In this document: one piece after another, positions 18,082-27,345 of the stretch
Layout of the letters: each line of letters begins with the position of its first letter
Numbering within the stretch: the first letter of the stretch is position 1
NCBI GenBank assembly: GCA_902613845.1
Contig: CACMIW010000002.1
Span: forward strand, 62,001 to 126,000
DNA: 64,000 nucleotides
Reading direction: 5' to 3'
Source: an uncultured Alphaproteobacteria bacterium
GTDB lineage: Bacteria; Pseudomonadota; Alphaproteobacteria; HIMB59
Translations under genes and position numbers: made by a program
Notes under the pieces: generated by a model
The model's input: the letters and a program-made list of their open reading frames with translations, nothing else
Databases searched by the model: none
What the model was told of the DNA's origin: nothing

Positions 18082-18848
18082 AAAAAAAGAACAAATTAAA
18101 TGATTTAATTGATGTAGTTAAGAGACTAAGAAATCCAAAAAATGGATGTCCATGGGATATACAACAAACTTCCAAATCATTAGCAAAGTATACTTTAGAG
18201 GAAGCTTATGAGGTTATCGAAGCAATTGAGTCAAATAATAACAAAGAGCTAGAAGGAGAACTTGGTGATTTATTACTACAAGTTATTTATCACTCAGTTA
18301 TTGCTGCTGAAAAAAAGAAATTTTCTATTGATGATGTCATTGATACAAGTGTAAAAAAAATGAAATCTCGTCATCCTCATATTTTTATGCGTGATGAGTC
18401 AATCAAAACTGTTCAAGATGTTAATGATTTTTGGGAAACACAAAAAAAATTTGAAAGAAAAAAGAAAGGTGCTAAGTCTGTTTTAGATGGTGTAAGTGTA
18501 AACCTGCCTGCTGTTACTCGTTCACTTAAACTTCAAAAAAGAGCCGCAAAAGAGGGATTTGATTGGAAAAATGCAAATGGAACGTTAAAGAAGGTGAAAG
18601 AGGAATTAAATGAACTTTCAAATGAAATGAAAATTAATAATAAGAGAAAAATTAAAGAGGAATTAGGAGATTTATTATTTTCATGTATTAATTTATCAAG
18701 AAAATTAGGCCTAGATACTGAAACAGTAATTAGGGACTCTAATAGGAAATTTGAGAAAAGATTTAAAAAAATGGAAAAAACAATGAATAAAAAAAAATTG
18801 AAATGGAATTTGAATAATTTGGAGAAAGAATGGCAAAAATCAAAATAA
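18075..18848 (+). CDS. mazG: nucleoside triphosphate pyrophosphohydrolase MazG
   Basis: 257 residues with two MazG domains. The first carries the canonical 'LRNPKNGCPWDIQQT', 'EEAYEVIEAIES' and 'EELGDLLLQVIYHS'-type ExxE/D metal motifs (as EGELGDLLLQ); the second repeats them in 'EELNELSNEM' and 'EELGDLLFSCINL'. It hydrolyses non-canonical or excess NTPs to NMP and PPi. It overlaps ggt by 7 bases and tolC by 19 bases, so the four-gene run ggt-mazG-tolC-lysR is probably a single transcript. Confidence 0.95.
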   Translation: MVKKKNKLNDLIDVVKRLRNPKNGCPWDIQQTSKSLAKYTLEEAYEVIEAIESNNNKELEGELGDLLLQVIYHSVIAAEKKKFSIDDVIDTSVKKMKSRHPHIFMRDESIKTVQDVNDFWETQKKFERKKKGAKSVLDGVSVNLPAVTRSLKLQKRAAKEGFDWKNANGTLKKVKEELNELSNEMKINNKRKIKEELGDLLFSCINLSRKLGLDTETVIRDSNRKFEKRFKKMEKTMNKKKLKWNLNNLEKEWQKSK

Positions 18849-20104
18849 TTTTTTTAAGTACATTCTTTTTATTTTTTTCAAAAGGTATCTTATCCTATGA
18901 AATCACTGATTTAATAGAAATTCTCGTCGAAAAAAATGAAACAAATTCTAAGTTTAAGTATGACAATCTAATTGACGATAAAAATTTAGAATTAGCTGAT
19001 ACACTCTATATACCAGAAATTGATTATTCATTTAATGTTTCTAACAGTACTACTAGTACTAATACTACCTCTACGCTTAACTCAAATACTCATACATTAA
19101 GCGCCACAGTCAACCTCTACAACGGTGGTTTTAGCCAGTTAAATTTAATTACTACGCAAACTAGAAATCAAGCGTTTGACTATCTTAGAGAATATCAAAA
19201 AGAGTTATTAATCAAAGAACTCCTAAACGGTTATAGTAATTTACAGACATTGATCTTTAAAAAGAAAAATCAACAACTGAATTTAGAATTTTATAGAAAA
19301 AAAGTCTTAGAAGCTGAAATATTATTTAAGGCAAACAGAATCACAAAAACAGAGGTATTAGATTTAGAAAATGAGCTTTTAGAGGCACAATCTGTGTCTT
19401 TAGATTATGATAGAAAAATAGATAATTTAATGCTTCAAGTTAGTAAGTTACTTGATCTAGAAATTTATGACGAAGATGTAAATTTTGATTATGTGATAGA
19501 CGTATCTAACTCACAAATTAGTAAGAAATTATTTTCAGAATTGATGAATTCCTCTTATGGTCAATATCTCTCTTTTATTGAAAATACATATTTACCTGAA
19601 TTAGAAATGAGCAAAAAAGATTTGAGACCTTCTGTTGACCTTACATATTCTTTAAGTGAAAGTGATAATTATTCTGCAGCAATTGATCATAGAAGATCTT
19701 CATCTTTGTCACTATCTCTTAGCGTTCCTATTTATGATGGCTATAAAGATGAAAATAATTTTAATATTGAGGAATATAATTATCAGAAAAAATTATTAGA
19801 ACATAAAGACTTAAAGAGAGACTTACTTAATACTTACTTAGAGTCTTGGAACAATTATGATTTTTATTTAAATAAAATAAACAACCAAGAAAAAATAATT
19901 GATAGCTTAGAATTAAAATTACAAGGAAACGAAATATTATATAAAGCCCAAAAAATAGATATTACACAACTTATTGAAAGTAAGAATGAATTAAATGATG
20001 CACACAATATTTTATTGGATTTGAATTCCTCAAAAAAATATTATTTAATAGACATTCTGATATTAAACGGGGATTTGAATACAATTATTAATGGATTGGG
20101 ATAG
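18830..20104 (+). CDS. TolC-family outer membrane efflux protein
   Basis: 424 residues, N-terminal signal (IIFLSTFFLFFSKGILS). The rest is helix-rich with alternating hairpins and beta-barrel strands ending in aromatics, e.g. 'ADTLYIPEIDYSFNVS' and 'LSATVNLYNGGFSQ' in the first half and 'LSLSVPIYDGYKDENNF' in the second, the classic double repeat of the TolC/OEP family. No periplasmic adaptor or inner-membrane pump is nearby. Overlaps mazG (19 bases) and lysR (14 bases). Confidence 0.88.
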   Translation: MAKIKIIFLSTFFLFFSKGILSYEITDLIEILVEKNETNSKFKYDNLIDDKNLELADTLYIPEIDYSFNVSNSTTSTNTTSTLNSNTHTLSATVNLYNGGFSQLNLITTQTRNQAFDYLREYQKELLIKELLNGYSNLQTLIFKKKNQQLNLEFYRKKVLEAEILFKANRITKTEVLDLENELLEAQSVSLDYDRKIDNLMLQVSKLLDLEIYDEDVNFDYVIDVSNSQISKKLFSELMNSSYGQYLSFIENTYLPELEMSKKDLRPSVDLTYSLSESDNYSAAIDHRRSSSLSLSLSVPIYDGYKDENNFNIEEYNYQKKLLEHKDLKRDLLNTYLESWNNYDFYLNKINNQEKIIDSLELKLQGNEILYKAQKIDITQLIESKNELNDAHNILLDLNSSKKYYLIDILILNGDLNTIINGLG

Positions 20105-20984
20105 ACTTAAAACATTTTATCACGTAGCTACAGCAGGTAGCATCTCCAGAGCTATGGATACTATTCACCTCAGTCAGTCTGCTATTACTAGACAAATTCA
20201 ATCTCTTGAGCATAGTTTAAAAACCAAACTATTTAAAAGACACACAAAAGGTATAACTCTTACAGAGCAAGGTTCTTATCTTTTTGAAGAAACTGAAAAA
20301 ATTTTTGCCGATTTAAATTCTATTGAAAAAAAGATAGTTGAATATAAGTCAGTTCCCACTGGTAACCTCTCCATTAATACTACAGTTGCTTTTGGATCGA
20401 TGTGGCTTAGCCCAAGAATCAATGAATTTATTCATGAATACCCTGAAATTAATCTTAAATTAAACTATTCTGAGGATGAGCAAGATATGCTTCGCCAAGA
20501 TTATGATATTGGTTTATGGATGAGAAAACCAAGACATTTAGATTTAGTTTCAAAGCACATAGCAACAATCAAATACCATATTTATGGATCAGCGAATTAC
20601 ATAAATGAAATGGGTATGCCTTTGAGAAGATCAGAGCTTAATAGCCATAGATTAATTACATATGGAATAGGAAAACCATCCCCACTTTCTGACACCAATT
20701 GGATACTGAAAACTGGTGTTAAAAAAAACCAAAAAAATAGAAGACCTCATATTACAATCAATAATCTATATGGTTTATTAGTAGCTGTTGAAACTGGTGC
20801 AGGATTAGCTGCATTACCTGACTATATGGCTCAACATAAAGCCCATCTTGTTAAAGTATTACCAGATATAGAAGGACCAAGTTACGATGTTCATATGGTT
20901 TATCATGAAAATCTAAAAGGGAGTTTAAAACTTATAGCTTTTAGAGATTTTCTTATGAATAAAATAAGCCAATGGAGATTTTGA
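20091..20984 (+). CDS. LysR-family transcriptional regulator
   Basis: 297 residues. N-terminal winged HTH 'MDWDRLKTFYHVATAGSIS' through 'LTEQGSYLFEETEKI', then the periplasmic-binding-like effector domain ('WMRKPRHLDLVSKHIATI', 'VETGAGLAALPDYMA'). It starts inside the end of the tolC gene, so it is cotranscribed rather than divergent from a target, which is unusual for LysR proteins. It may regulate argD downstream (45 bases) or targets elsewhere. Confidence 0.93.
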   Translation: MDWDRLKTFYHVATAGSISRAMDTIHLSQSAITRQIQSLEHSLKTKLFKRHTKGITLTEQGSYLFEETEKIFADLNSIEKKIVEYKSVPTGNLSINTTVAFGSMWLSPRINEFIHEYPEINLKLNYSEDEQDMLRQDYDIGLWMRKPRHLDLVSKHIATIKYHIYGSANYINEMGMPLRRSELNSHRLITYGIGKPSPLSDTNWILKTGVKKNQKNRRPHITINNLYGLLVAVETGAGLAALPDYMAQHKAHLVKVLPDIEGPSYDVHMVYHENLKGSLKLIAFRDFLMNKISQWRF

Positions 20985-21029
20985 CTATCAAAATTTTCTT
21001 TTTTTATTAAAAATATACATAAAAAAAAC

Positions 21030-22184
21030 ATGAATAACTTATTAAAAACATACAAATTTAGTAATTTTAGAGTGGTAAAGGGTAATGGATGTTATTTATA
21101 CACCTCTGATAAAAGAAAATTATTAGATTTCTCAGCAGGGGTTGCTGTAAATTCTCTTGGATATAATCATCCAGTAATTAAAAATAGCCTTAAAGCTCAA
21201 CTTAAAACAGGAATTACTCATCTGTCAGGATCACAAATACATGAATTTAAAACTAAATTATCTAAGTTACTATCTGATAATTCCAATAAAGGGGATGTAT
21301 TCTTTTCTAACTCTGGTGCCGAGAGTATTGAGGCTGCTCTAAAAATTGCGAGAAATTACGGTAGTAAAAATGGTAAGGATGAGATTATAGCAATGACCTC
21401 CTCTTTTCATGGGAGAACAATTGGGGCTTTATCCGTCGGTAGTAATAAAAAATATAAATCGAATATTGGTCCTGTTCCTGGGAAAGTAAAGTTTTGCAAG
21501 TTTAATGATGTCTCTCATCTCAAAAAATTAGTAAATAAAAAAACGGTAGCAATCATAATTGAATTTGTTCAGGGAGACGGAGGTATAAATATTTGCAGTA
21601 AGAATTTTGCAAAAGCTATAAAAGGAATATGTAAAAATAAGAAAATTTTGCTTATTGGGGATGAAATACAAGGTGGTATAGGTCGAACTGGTAAAATATT
21701 TGCTTACAAACATTACGGTGTCAATCCAGATATCATAACCTCTGCAAAAGGCCTAGGTTCAGGCATCCCCATAGGAGCTACTATAGTTAAAAAATATATA
21801 TCCAAAATTATTTCTACTGGTTTTCATGGCTCAACTTTTGGAGGTGGTATGCTTCAGACAAGAGTTTCATATAATGTTTTTAGAACCATAAATAATAAAA
21901 GTTTTTTAAATAAAGTACTGATTAATGCTAATTTATTATCTTCTCTAATAAAAAAAATGCACCTCTTACACAAAGATAAAATAGTTGATACAAGATGTTT
22001 AGGTCTTATGGCTGGTGTAGAGTTTAAGACTAATGAAATTGCTTCAAAAATATATGAGAAGATTGCTAAAAATGGTCTTATTACTACTCTTATACAAGGA
22101 AATATAATCCGACTTACACCTCCACTAATTGTTTCTAAAAAAGAAATAAATAAAGCTATAAATATTATTTCAGAGTCACTATAG
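21030..22184 (+). CDS. argD: acetylornithine aminotransferase (class III PLP)
   Basis: 384 residues. PLP-binding 'SAKGLGSGIPIGA' holds the Schiff-base Lys240; 'GDVFFSNSGAESIEAALKIAR', 'SSFHGRTIGALSVG' and 'IGDEIQGGIGRTGKIFA' are canonical class III blocks. It converts N-acetylglutamate semialdehyde to N-acetylornithine. The role is supported by argB and argC 2-4 kb downstream on the other strand. 'LSGSQIHEF' varies from the usual motif, so another omega-aminotransferase activity is possible. It ends 20 bases before a perfect terminator hairpin. Confidence 0.85.
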   Translation: MNNLLKTYKFSNFRVVKGNGCYLYTSDKRKLLDFSAGVAVNSLGYNHPVIKNSLKAQLKTGITHLSGSQIHEFKTKLSKLLSDNSNKGDVFFSNSGAESIEAALKIARNYGSKNGKDEIIAMTSSFHGRTIGALSVGSNKKYKSNIGPVPGKVKFCKFNDVSHLKKLVNKKTVAIIIEFVQGDGGINICSKNFAKAIKGICKNKKILLIGDEIQGGIGRTGKIFAYKHYGVNPDIITSAKGLGSGIPIGATIVKKYISKIISTGFHGSTFGGGMLQTRVSYNVFRTINNKSFLNKVLINANLLSSLIKKMHLLHKDKIVDTRCLGLMAGVEFKTNEIASKIYEKIAKNGLITTLIQGNIIRLTPPLIVSKKEINKAINIISESL

Positions 22185-22203
22185 GGAAATTAATTTATTA
22201 CAC

Positions 22204-22231
22204 ATAAGGGTGATTTTATGATCACCCTTAT
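22204..22231. terminator. bidirectional intrinsic terminator-like hairpin
   Basis: Perfect 11-bp inverted repeat ATAAGGGTGAT with loop TTTATG, followed by a T-rich run on the + strand. It lies between the convergent argD and DsrE-like genes, 20 and 11 bases from their stops, and can serve both. Confidence 0.85.
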
Positions 22232-22241
22232 ATTTTTAATT

Positions 22242-22619
22242 TTATAGAGTGATTACTTGATCTGGAGGATTACCACCAAGTGCATTGTATAATTGAGGAA
22301 AACATCCTGCCACTACACCATCAACCAAACCCTTAGCTTTTACATCACCACTTCCGCATTGTTCAAGTGTTCCTTCAGCTAAATTTCTTCTAACTGCACA
22401 GGCATCGCAAACCATTAATAACATATTTTTTTCAATTGCAATTTTCGATAGTTTTTCACCAATAGGATCACCCTTTTTTAAACAAAATATGTTGTCATCA
22501 AAGAAAAACATTCCTGCAACATCAACACCGTGAGAATTTGTCTCCAATTGTGGTAAAATCATTGTTCCTAGTTGGAATGTGCTCGACAAACTTGTTTTAA
22601 AAACATAAGCAATTTTCAT
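22242..22619 (-). CDS. DsrE-family protein (SaoD-like)
   Basis: 125 residues. 'IAYVFKTSLSSTFQLGTMILPQLE' begins a DsrE/DsrF/YchN-like alpha/beta fold; 'MVCDACAVRRNLAEG' supplies conserved cysteines and 'VAGCFPQLYNALGGNPPDQV' is the family's C-terminal block. DsrE-type proteins carry sulfur as persulfide or bind small sulfur species; a sulfur-handling or signalling role is likely. It has a clear ribosome site (AAGGAG) and tandem operator palindromes upstream. No tusBC/dsr partners are present, so it probably acts alone. Confidence 0.8.
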   Translation of the reverse strand: MKIAYVFKTSLSSTFQLGTMILPQLETNSHGVDVAGMFFFDDNIFCLKKGDPIGEKLSKIAIEKNMLLMVCDACAVRRNLAEGTLEQCGSGDVKAKGLVDGVVAGCFPQLYNALGGNPPDQVITL

Positions 22620-22648
22620 AATATCTCCTTATTTTATATTTTAAATGA

Positions 22649-22686
22649 ATGTAATAATATTACATATATATGTAATAATATTACAT
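22649..22686. promoter_or_regulatory. tandem 17-bp palindromic operator
   Basis: Two identical copies of a perfect dyad ATGTAATA-A-TATTACAT (22649-22665 and 22670-22686), 21 bp apart centre to centre, i.e. two helical turns on the same face. They begin 30 bp upstream of the DsrE-like start. A TTGACA on the minus strand (22694-22699) fits a -35 element, with the copies covering the -10 area and transcript start, so a repressor bound here would block transcription. The divergent lyase gene at 22872 is also within reach. The binding protein is not known; ArsR/BigR-type or Zur-like repressors are candidates. Confidence 0.75.
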
Positions 22687-22871
22687 AATTAAATGTCAAG
22701 ACTTGGTTTTGAAAATTTTACCCATACCGTTTTTTGTCTCTGATACATTTGAAAGAGTAACTCTTACTCAAATGATTAAAAGAGAGATTTAAAAAAACAG
22801 TTTAGATATAATCAAAAATAATTGTAATTTTTTTTTTTTGATAATAGGATATTACAAAAAATATTAGTTCA

Positions 22872-24392
22872 ATGATTAAGCTATTCATTTTAATTTTATT
22901 TTTATTTCCAAAAATCTTATTAGGACTAACTATTGGCGATGATGGAAAAATTTCTAGTTCCTCAGAAGAGTCAACATCTAATTTAACAAGTACTAATAAT
23001 GGCGATGTCTTTCTATTGAAAAATGCAGGATTAGCAAGTGAAGATACAACTTTAAATATTCCAGGTGGCTCTGAGCTTGGAAGTAAAAATTTACAAAATA
23101 GATACTCGACATATAAAAATATAATGAAAAAAATAGATTATAATATTCTATCTGTCTTAACTGAAGATACAAGATATGGTGAAACAGCTCTTGTTTTTAG
23201 AGTAGGAAAAGACTGTATCGGAATTAAAGCAGACTGTGCAAGAGGAGAACCTGATAGTGGCGATTATACTAGAGCAGAATTTTCTCCCATTAACTATTAT
23301 GGAAAATTTAAAGATAATGCTTGGACATCTTTCTCATTCAAAATAGTCAGCGAACTTGAAGAATGGTCGCCTGAATTAGTATATATTCAGCAATGGCATA
23401 CAAGAAATGAATTCACTCCACCTATGCATGGATTTGGTTTTAGGAAAGAGTTTGGCCTGGTCTTCAGAACTGAAACTAGTATGGGTATACAAATTGTAGA
23501 TGATGATAACCCTTATTGTAATTCCAGAAAATACTGTCATTTAAAAGACTTAGAACTTTTAGCTATAGAATGGAATGAAATTGAAAAAGATAAATGGATT
23601 GATGTAGTTCAAAATATAAATTTTGACGACGATCCTGAGAAAGGATACATAAAAGTTTGGATTAACGGTAATTTAATAATCGATCATAAAGGCAGAACAA
23701 ATTGGAGCAAGATGCCAGGCTTTAATGCAAATGAGGACTTGGTTTGGGACTATAAATACGGCATATATACAAAATTCAGGGGTCATGAAATGGCTGTGGC
23801 CTATGATGAATTGAGTCTTGGAAGATCATGTGAAAAACTCAAAATTGAAAATTTAGGCTATAATTGCGACGAATTAATTAAACAATCAGCCCCTAAATCA
23901 TTAGCTGTTATTGATACAGAATGGATTTATTCTAATAGAGAAAAAGACGTGAAGTCTGATTATTCTCAAGTGATAATAAATAAATCAAAATATTCATCTA
24001 TTGCCTCAAATGAAAAATTCGAAGATGGCGATTATGAGTTAATGTGGTATTGGAAAATATATGATGATAATGGAAAACTAGAACAGGATGATTATTTAGG
24101 TTCTGATCAAGCAACTATTAGTAATGGAATACTAACATTTACCAAATTAAATAAATCATTTGAAATGGAAAATGATATTCAAAGTAAGAATAGAGAAAAA
24201 ATAAATTTCAAAACAGAAGATGGTTTAATTTTGATTAGTGCAAATTTAGACCTAGCCTCAGATGGAGAGACTGCACCAATGGCAATTGTTGGTTCCACTT
24301 CTAAAAATAAAGATGGTAACTATTATGCTGAAGGTCCTTGGGATGATGAAGGAAAAGAAATTATAGGAATTGCTTTTAAATTAAAAAATTAG
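22872..24392 (+). CDS. exported polysaccharide lyase-like protein (heparin-lyase I family fold)
   Basis: 506 residues, signal peptide in the first ~20 (LFILILFLFPKILLG). The central domain (about 80-330) resembles the jelly-roll Polysacc_lyase family: 'GDYTRAEFSPINYYGKFKD', 'VYIQQWHTRNEFTPP', 'WIDVVQNINFDDDPEKGYI' and 'KVWINGNLIIDHKGRTNW', ending 'YGIYTKFRGHEMAVAYDEL'. A second ~150-residue C-terminal domain is unrecognised. It probably acts on acidic or alginate-like polysaccharide in the periplasm or at the surface. Its 3' end overlaps argB by 4 bases. Confidence 0.7.
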   Translation: MIKLFILILFLFPKILLGLTIGDDGKISSSSEESTSNLTSTNNGDVFLLKNAGLASEDTTLNIPGGSELGSKNLQNRYSTYKNIMKKIDYNILSVLTEDTRYGETALVFRVGKDCIGIKADCARGEPDSGDYTRAEFSPINYYGKFKDNAWTSFSFKIVSELEEWSPELVYIQQWHTRNEFTPPMHGFGFRKEFGLVFRTETSMGIQIVDDDNPYCNSRKYCHLKDLELLAIEWNEIEKDKWIDVVQNINFDDDPEKGYIKVWINGNLIIDHKGRTNWSKMPGFNANEDLVWDYKYGIYTKFRGHEMAVAYDELSLGRSCEKLKIENLGYNCDELIKQSAPKSLAVIDTEWIYSNREKDVKSDYSQVIINKSKYSSIASNEKFEDGDYELMWYWKIYDDNGKLEQDDYLGSDQATISNGILTFTKLNKSFEMENDIQSKNREKINFKTEDGLILISANLDLASDGETAPMAIVGSTSKNKDGNYYAEGPWDDEGKEIIGIAFKLKN

Positions 24393-25240
24393 TACTCAAG
24401 TTCATTTTTTTGGAAAACTGTACCGATGCCCTCCTCAGTTTCAAGTTCAGTTATTAAGGCGTTTTTTATTTCTCCACTAATAATGTGGATTTTTTGAACA
24501 CCTTTATTTAGAGCCTTTAATGAGTTATCAACTTTAACAACCATACCATCAGATATAATATTCTTTTCGAAAAGTTTTTTTGCAACATTTTCATCGACAG
24601 ATGAAATTCTTTTTCCCTCTAGGTCTTTTATATATGGAACATCTGAGATAAATATCAATTTGCTAGCAGAAAGATTAATTGCTAGTTCTGTAGCAATTGT
24701 ATCTGCATTAACATTTAATACTTCAGAGGTATTTTTATCTAAAACTAGGCTTGGCATAATTATCATATCGTGTTCTTTAAATAAGTTTTTAATTTGTAAA
24801 GCGTCTACAGATACAATATCCCCTACTTGACCGTAATCAATTTGATCAACTACTTCTCTTTTCTTTGCTGCTATAAAGTCTTTTTTTGAAATAGGAATAG
24901 GAAAATTTCTAATATTATATCTTGAACTCAAACTAAAAATATCAATTAAAATTTGACCAGATATTTTTTTTGCGGCCTCGATATCTTGAGATGAAGTTAT
25001 TCTTCTGCCATTTATTTTTTTTGGTTCAATACCGTGAATATCAATCATATAATTATCTAGCTGGCGACCAAATCCGAAGACTAAAACAACTTTTAATTTA
25101 GAAATAGAGTTTAATAACTCTTTAATGTCACTAATAACATTATCGATATTATCTTGATTATCGCAAATCTTACCGCTTACTTTTATGACAAGAGTAGAAT
25201 TCTGTAAAATCGACTGATAAAAATTTTGGTTTTTGATCAT
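24389..25240 (-). CDS. argB: acetylglutamate kinase-like amino acid kinase
   Basis: 283 residues. Amino-acid-kinase fold: start 'TLVIKVSGKICDN', 'INGRRITSSQDIEAAKKI', 'VDQIDYGQVGDIVSVD', 'LNVNADTIATELAINLSA' and the end 'EEGIGTVF' match NAG kinases. The first glycine loop, usually HGGG, reads 'VFGFGRQLD', which is atypical. It lies 4 bases into argC on the same strand, with the P-loop protein and alaC upstream, so the operon supports an arginine role (phosphorylation of N-acetylglutamate). Given the unusual loop, a related acylglutamate substrate is possible. Confidence 0.75.
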   Translation of the reverse strand: MIKNQNFYQSILQNSTLVIKVSGKICDNQDNIDNVISDIKELLNSISKLKVVLVFGFGRQLDNYMIDIHGIEPKKINGRRITSSQDIEAAKKISGQILIDIFSLSSRYNIRNFPIPISKKDFIAAKKREVVDQIDYGQVGDIVSVDALQIKNLFKEHDMIIMPSLVLDKNTSEVLNVNADTIATELAINLSASKLIFISDVPYIKDLEGKRISSVDENVAKKLFEKNIISDGMVVKVDNSLKALNKGVQKIHIISGEIKNALITELETEEGIGTVFQKNELEY

Positions 25241-26229
25241 AGATATAATGGAATCATTTGTTTCAATCCTAATGTTTGATCGAAATCAAAAATAATATTC
25301 ATACACTCTACAGCATTACCTGAGGCACCTTTAACTAAGTTATCTAAACACGCCTCTACAACGAAGTGTCTATTATCTTTGAATGATAATGAAATATCAC
25401 AATAGTTCGATCCAATTACATTAGAGAGCTTAGTATTATTTTGTACCCTTATGAAAGGTGTTGATTTAAAGCAATCAATTAAACTGGAATTTAAGGACTC
25501 ATCAGTTGTATCTTCAGATATTTCTATGTGACTTGTTAGGTATATACCTCGAGAGAATGGTCCCGACAGCGGAACAAATGATAGAGACTCCTTTAGATTG
25601 GGAAAAGATTGATAAATTTCAGCTAAATGTCGATGTGCATTTACATTATATGAAAAAATATCTTTAGATCGTGTAGAATGATGATTTTTATTTGAGGGAT
25701 TTTTACCACCACCACTTGATCCAGTTATAGCAGTAATAGATACTTTTTTAATTATAGATTGAAATGGTAATAAAGATAGTTGAGCTGTTAGTGCAAAACA
25801 ACCAGGATTGGATATGTTAGAAGATTTTTTTATGTCATCAATTGAATTTTCAATAAATCCATATTGAAATTTGGTTTGAATGTCAGCATCAAAATTTGTT
25901 TTGTAATATTTGTTATAATCCTCTTGATTAGAAATCCTAAAATCAGAACTTAGGTCTATGATTTTAACTTTTGATAATAATTCTTTAGCATATTCATAAG
26001 CTGAACCATGAGGTAATGATAAAAAAACACAATCGAGATTTTTAAAATCATCAAGATTAGATGTCTGTAAATCTTTTAAATTTAATGACTTTAAATGTGG
26101 AAATTCCTCATCTATTTCCATTTCTCTTTTAAAGATTTTTGATAATTTTACTTCAGGGTGTACAGAGAGAATTCGTATTAACTCAACGCCTAAATAACCA
26201 TTTGCTCCAATTATGCCTACTTTAATCAT
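25237..26229 (-). CDS. argC: N-acetyl-gamma-glutamyl-phosphate reductase
   Basis: 330 residues. NAD(P)-binding 'GIIGANGYLGVELIRIL', catalytic cysteine in 'SNPGCFALTAQLSLLPF', 'GSSGGGKNPSNKNHHS' and 'AHRHLAEIYQSFPNL' are diagnostic. It reduces acetylglutamyl-phosphate to the semialdehyde, the substrate of ArgD. It overlaps argB by 4 bases and the P-loop gene by 8 bases. Confidence 0.95.
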   Translation of the reverse strand: MIKVGIIGANGYLGVELIRILSVHPEVKLSKIFKREMEIDEEFPHLKSLNLKDLQTSNLDDFKNLDCVFLSLPHGSAYEYAKELLSKVKIIDLSSDFRISNQEDYNKYYKTNFDADIQTKFQYGFIENSIDDIKKSSNISNPGCFALTAQLSLLPFQSIIKKVSITAITGSSGGGKNPSNKNHHSTRSKDIFSYNVNAHRHLAEIYQSFPNLKESLSFVPLSGPFSRGIYLTSHIEISEDTTDESLNSSLIDCFKSTPFIRVQNNTKLSNVIGSNYCDISLSFKDNRHFVVEACLDNLVKGASGNAVECMNIIFDFDQTLGLKQMIPLYL

Positions 26230-27268
26230 TATTAATCCTATTAATTATCTTAGCAAAAACATTGACATGGTTAGTTGAATTATAAATATTTAAAAAATCT
26301 GAATTTGGAATAGAAAACTTATCGATTGATTGTTTGTAAGCAGATACATTATTAGTCACTGGTCCACTAATTATAAGTAATTTACCATCTAAATTATTTG
26401 ATTTTAAATTTTCTATTATATTAACTGCTCCAGATACGTCATAAGCACAAATTATAATGACTTCAATTGACTCTGTAATTTCAGTATTTTCAATGATTTC
26501 TTTGGTTCCATAATCGCCATGATAACCATCCCCCAGTTCCATTAAAACTATTTCTGCGTCCTCACACATATAACTAATAATTGACGTTGAGCAGGTTTGT
26601 ATAGTTTTTTTATCATTCATGCATGTACTGGGGAGACCATAATCTACAAAATCTGATGTTTTATATGCACCATTATCCTTATAAGAATATAGATCTTTTT
26701 GCGAGGCGGTGCCTGCTAACTTACATGCATTAATTTTCTTAAAATAATTACTTAGAGTTTTGATTATAAAGGATGTGACAGTAGTTTTACCAGAGTCTAT
26801 ACCTGTTCCGATGACTGCAATAGATGGTACTTTATTGCCAATTTTCATTTCTTTAATTTTTGAATAATCTACTAGATTCAATTGTTTGTTACTATTATCT
26901 ACAATCGATCCGAGGACTTCACATTCTGTAGCTGGTCCAAGAAGAATATTAAAATCTTTACAATTACCAATTACGCCACCTAAATTTAAAATGTGAATTT
27001 TATCGTGTTTATTTAATTCAGTTGGAACAGAACCTGTCATTCCTGAGGAAGCTATTCTATTACCCAAGGCACCAACGATAATATCTCCTTCTGTTAATTC
27101 AGTAATTCTTCCAGAGACTAACTCCAATTTATTATAATTCGGATTGACTGAAATTACTTTAACAGCAATTAATTGACCTTGATTACAATCAATTACATCT
27201 GAAATGTTCAATTCATCAATATTATTGATGTTTTTGAGCACAGAACCTATTTTTTTTGTGTTAATCAT
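26222..27268 (-). CDS. P-loop protein in the argCB operon (DUF1611/DgcN-like, tentative)
   Basis: 348 residues. An N-terminal beta-rich domain (about 1-145) precedes a P-loop ATPase domain with Walker A 'GTGIDSGKTTV' at about 155 and an acidic 'VLMELGDGYHGDYG' block near 245. The layout (N-terminal domain plus C-terminal P-loop) recalls DUF1611, the family of D-glutamate N-acetyltransferase DgcN, but resemblance is weak by eye. It overlaps argC by 8 bases, tying it to arginine biosynthesis, where no N-acetylglutamate synthase gene is otherwise visible. A role in forming or handling N-acylglutamate is an inference. Confidence 0.55.
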   Translation of the reverse strand: MINTKKIGSVLKNINNIDELNISDVIDCNQGQLIAVKVISVNPNYNKLELVSGRITELTEGDIIVGALGNRIASSGMTGSVPTELNKHDKIHILNLGGVIGNCKDFNILLGPATECEVLGSIVDNSNKQLNLVDYSKIKEMKIGNKVPSIAVIGTGIDSGKTTVTSFIIKTLSNYFKKINACKLAGTASQKDLYSYKDNGAYKTSDFVDYGLPSTCMNDKKTIQTCSTSIISYMCEDAEIVLMELGDGYHGDYGTKEIIENTEITESIEVIIICAYDVSGAVNIIENLKSNNLDGKLLIISGPVTNNVSAYKQSIDKFSIPNSDFLNIYNSTNHVNVFAKIINRINND

Positions 27269-27345
27269 CTTAAGGTTGGTTTTATATAATTATCAAGAAT
27301 ATAAGCAATATTTTATTTGATCTAGAAATATGAGTAAAAATTAGA

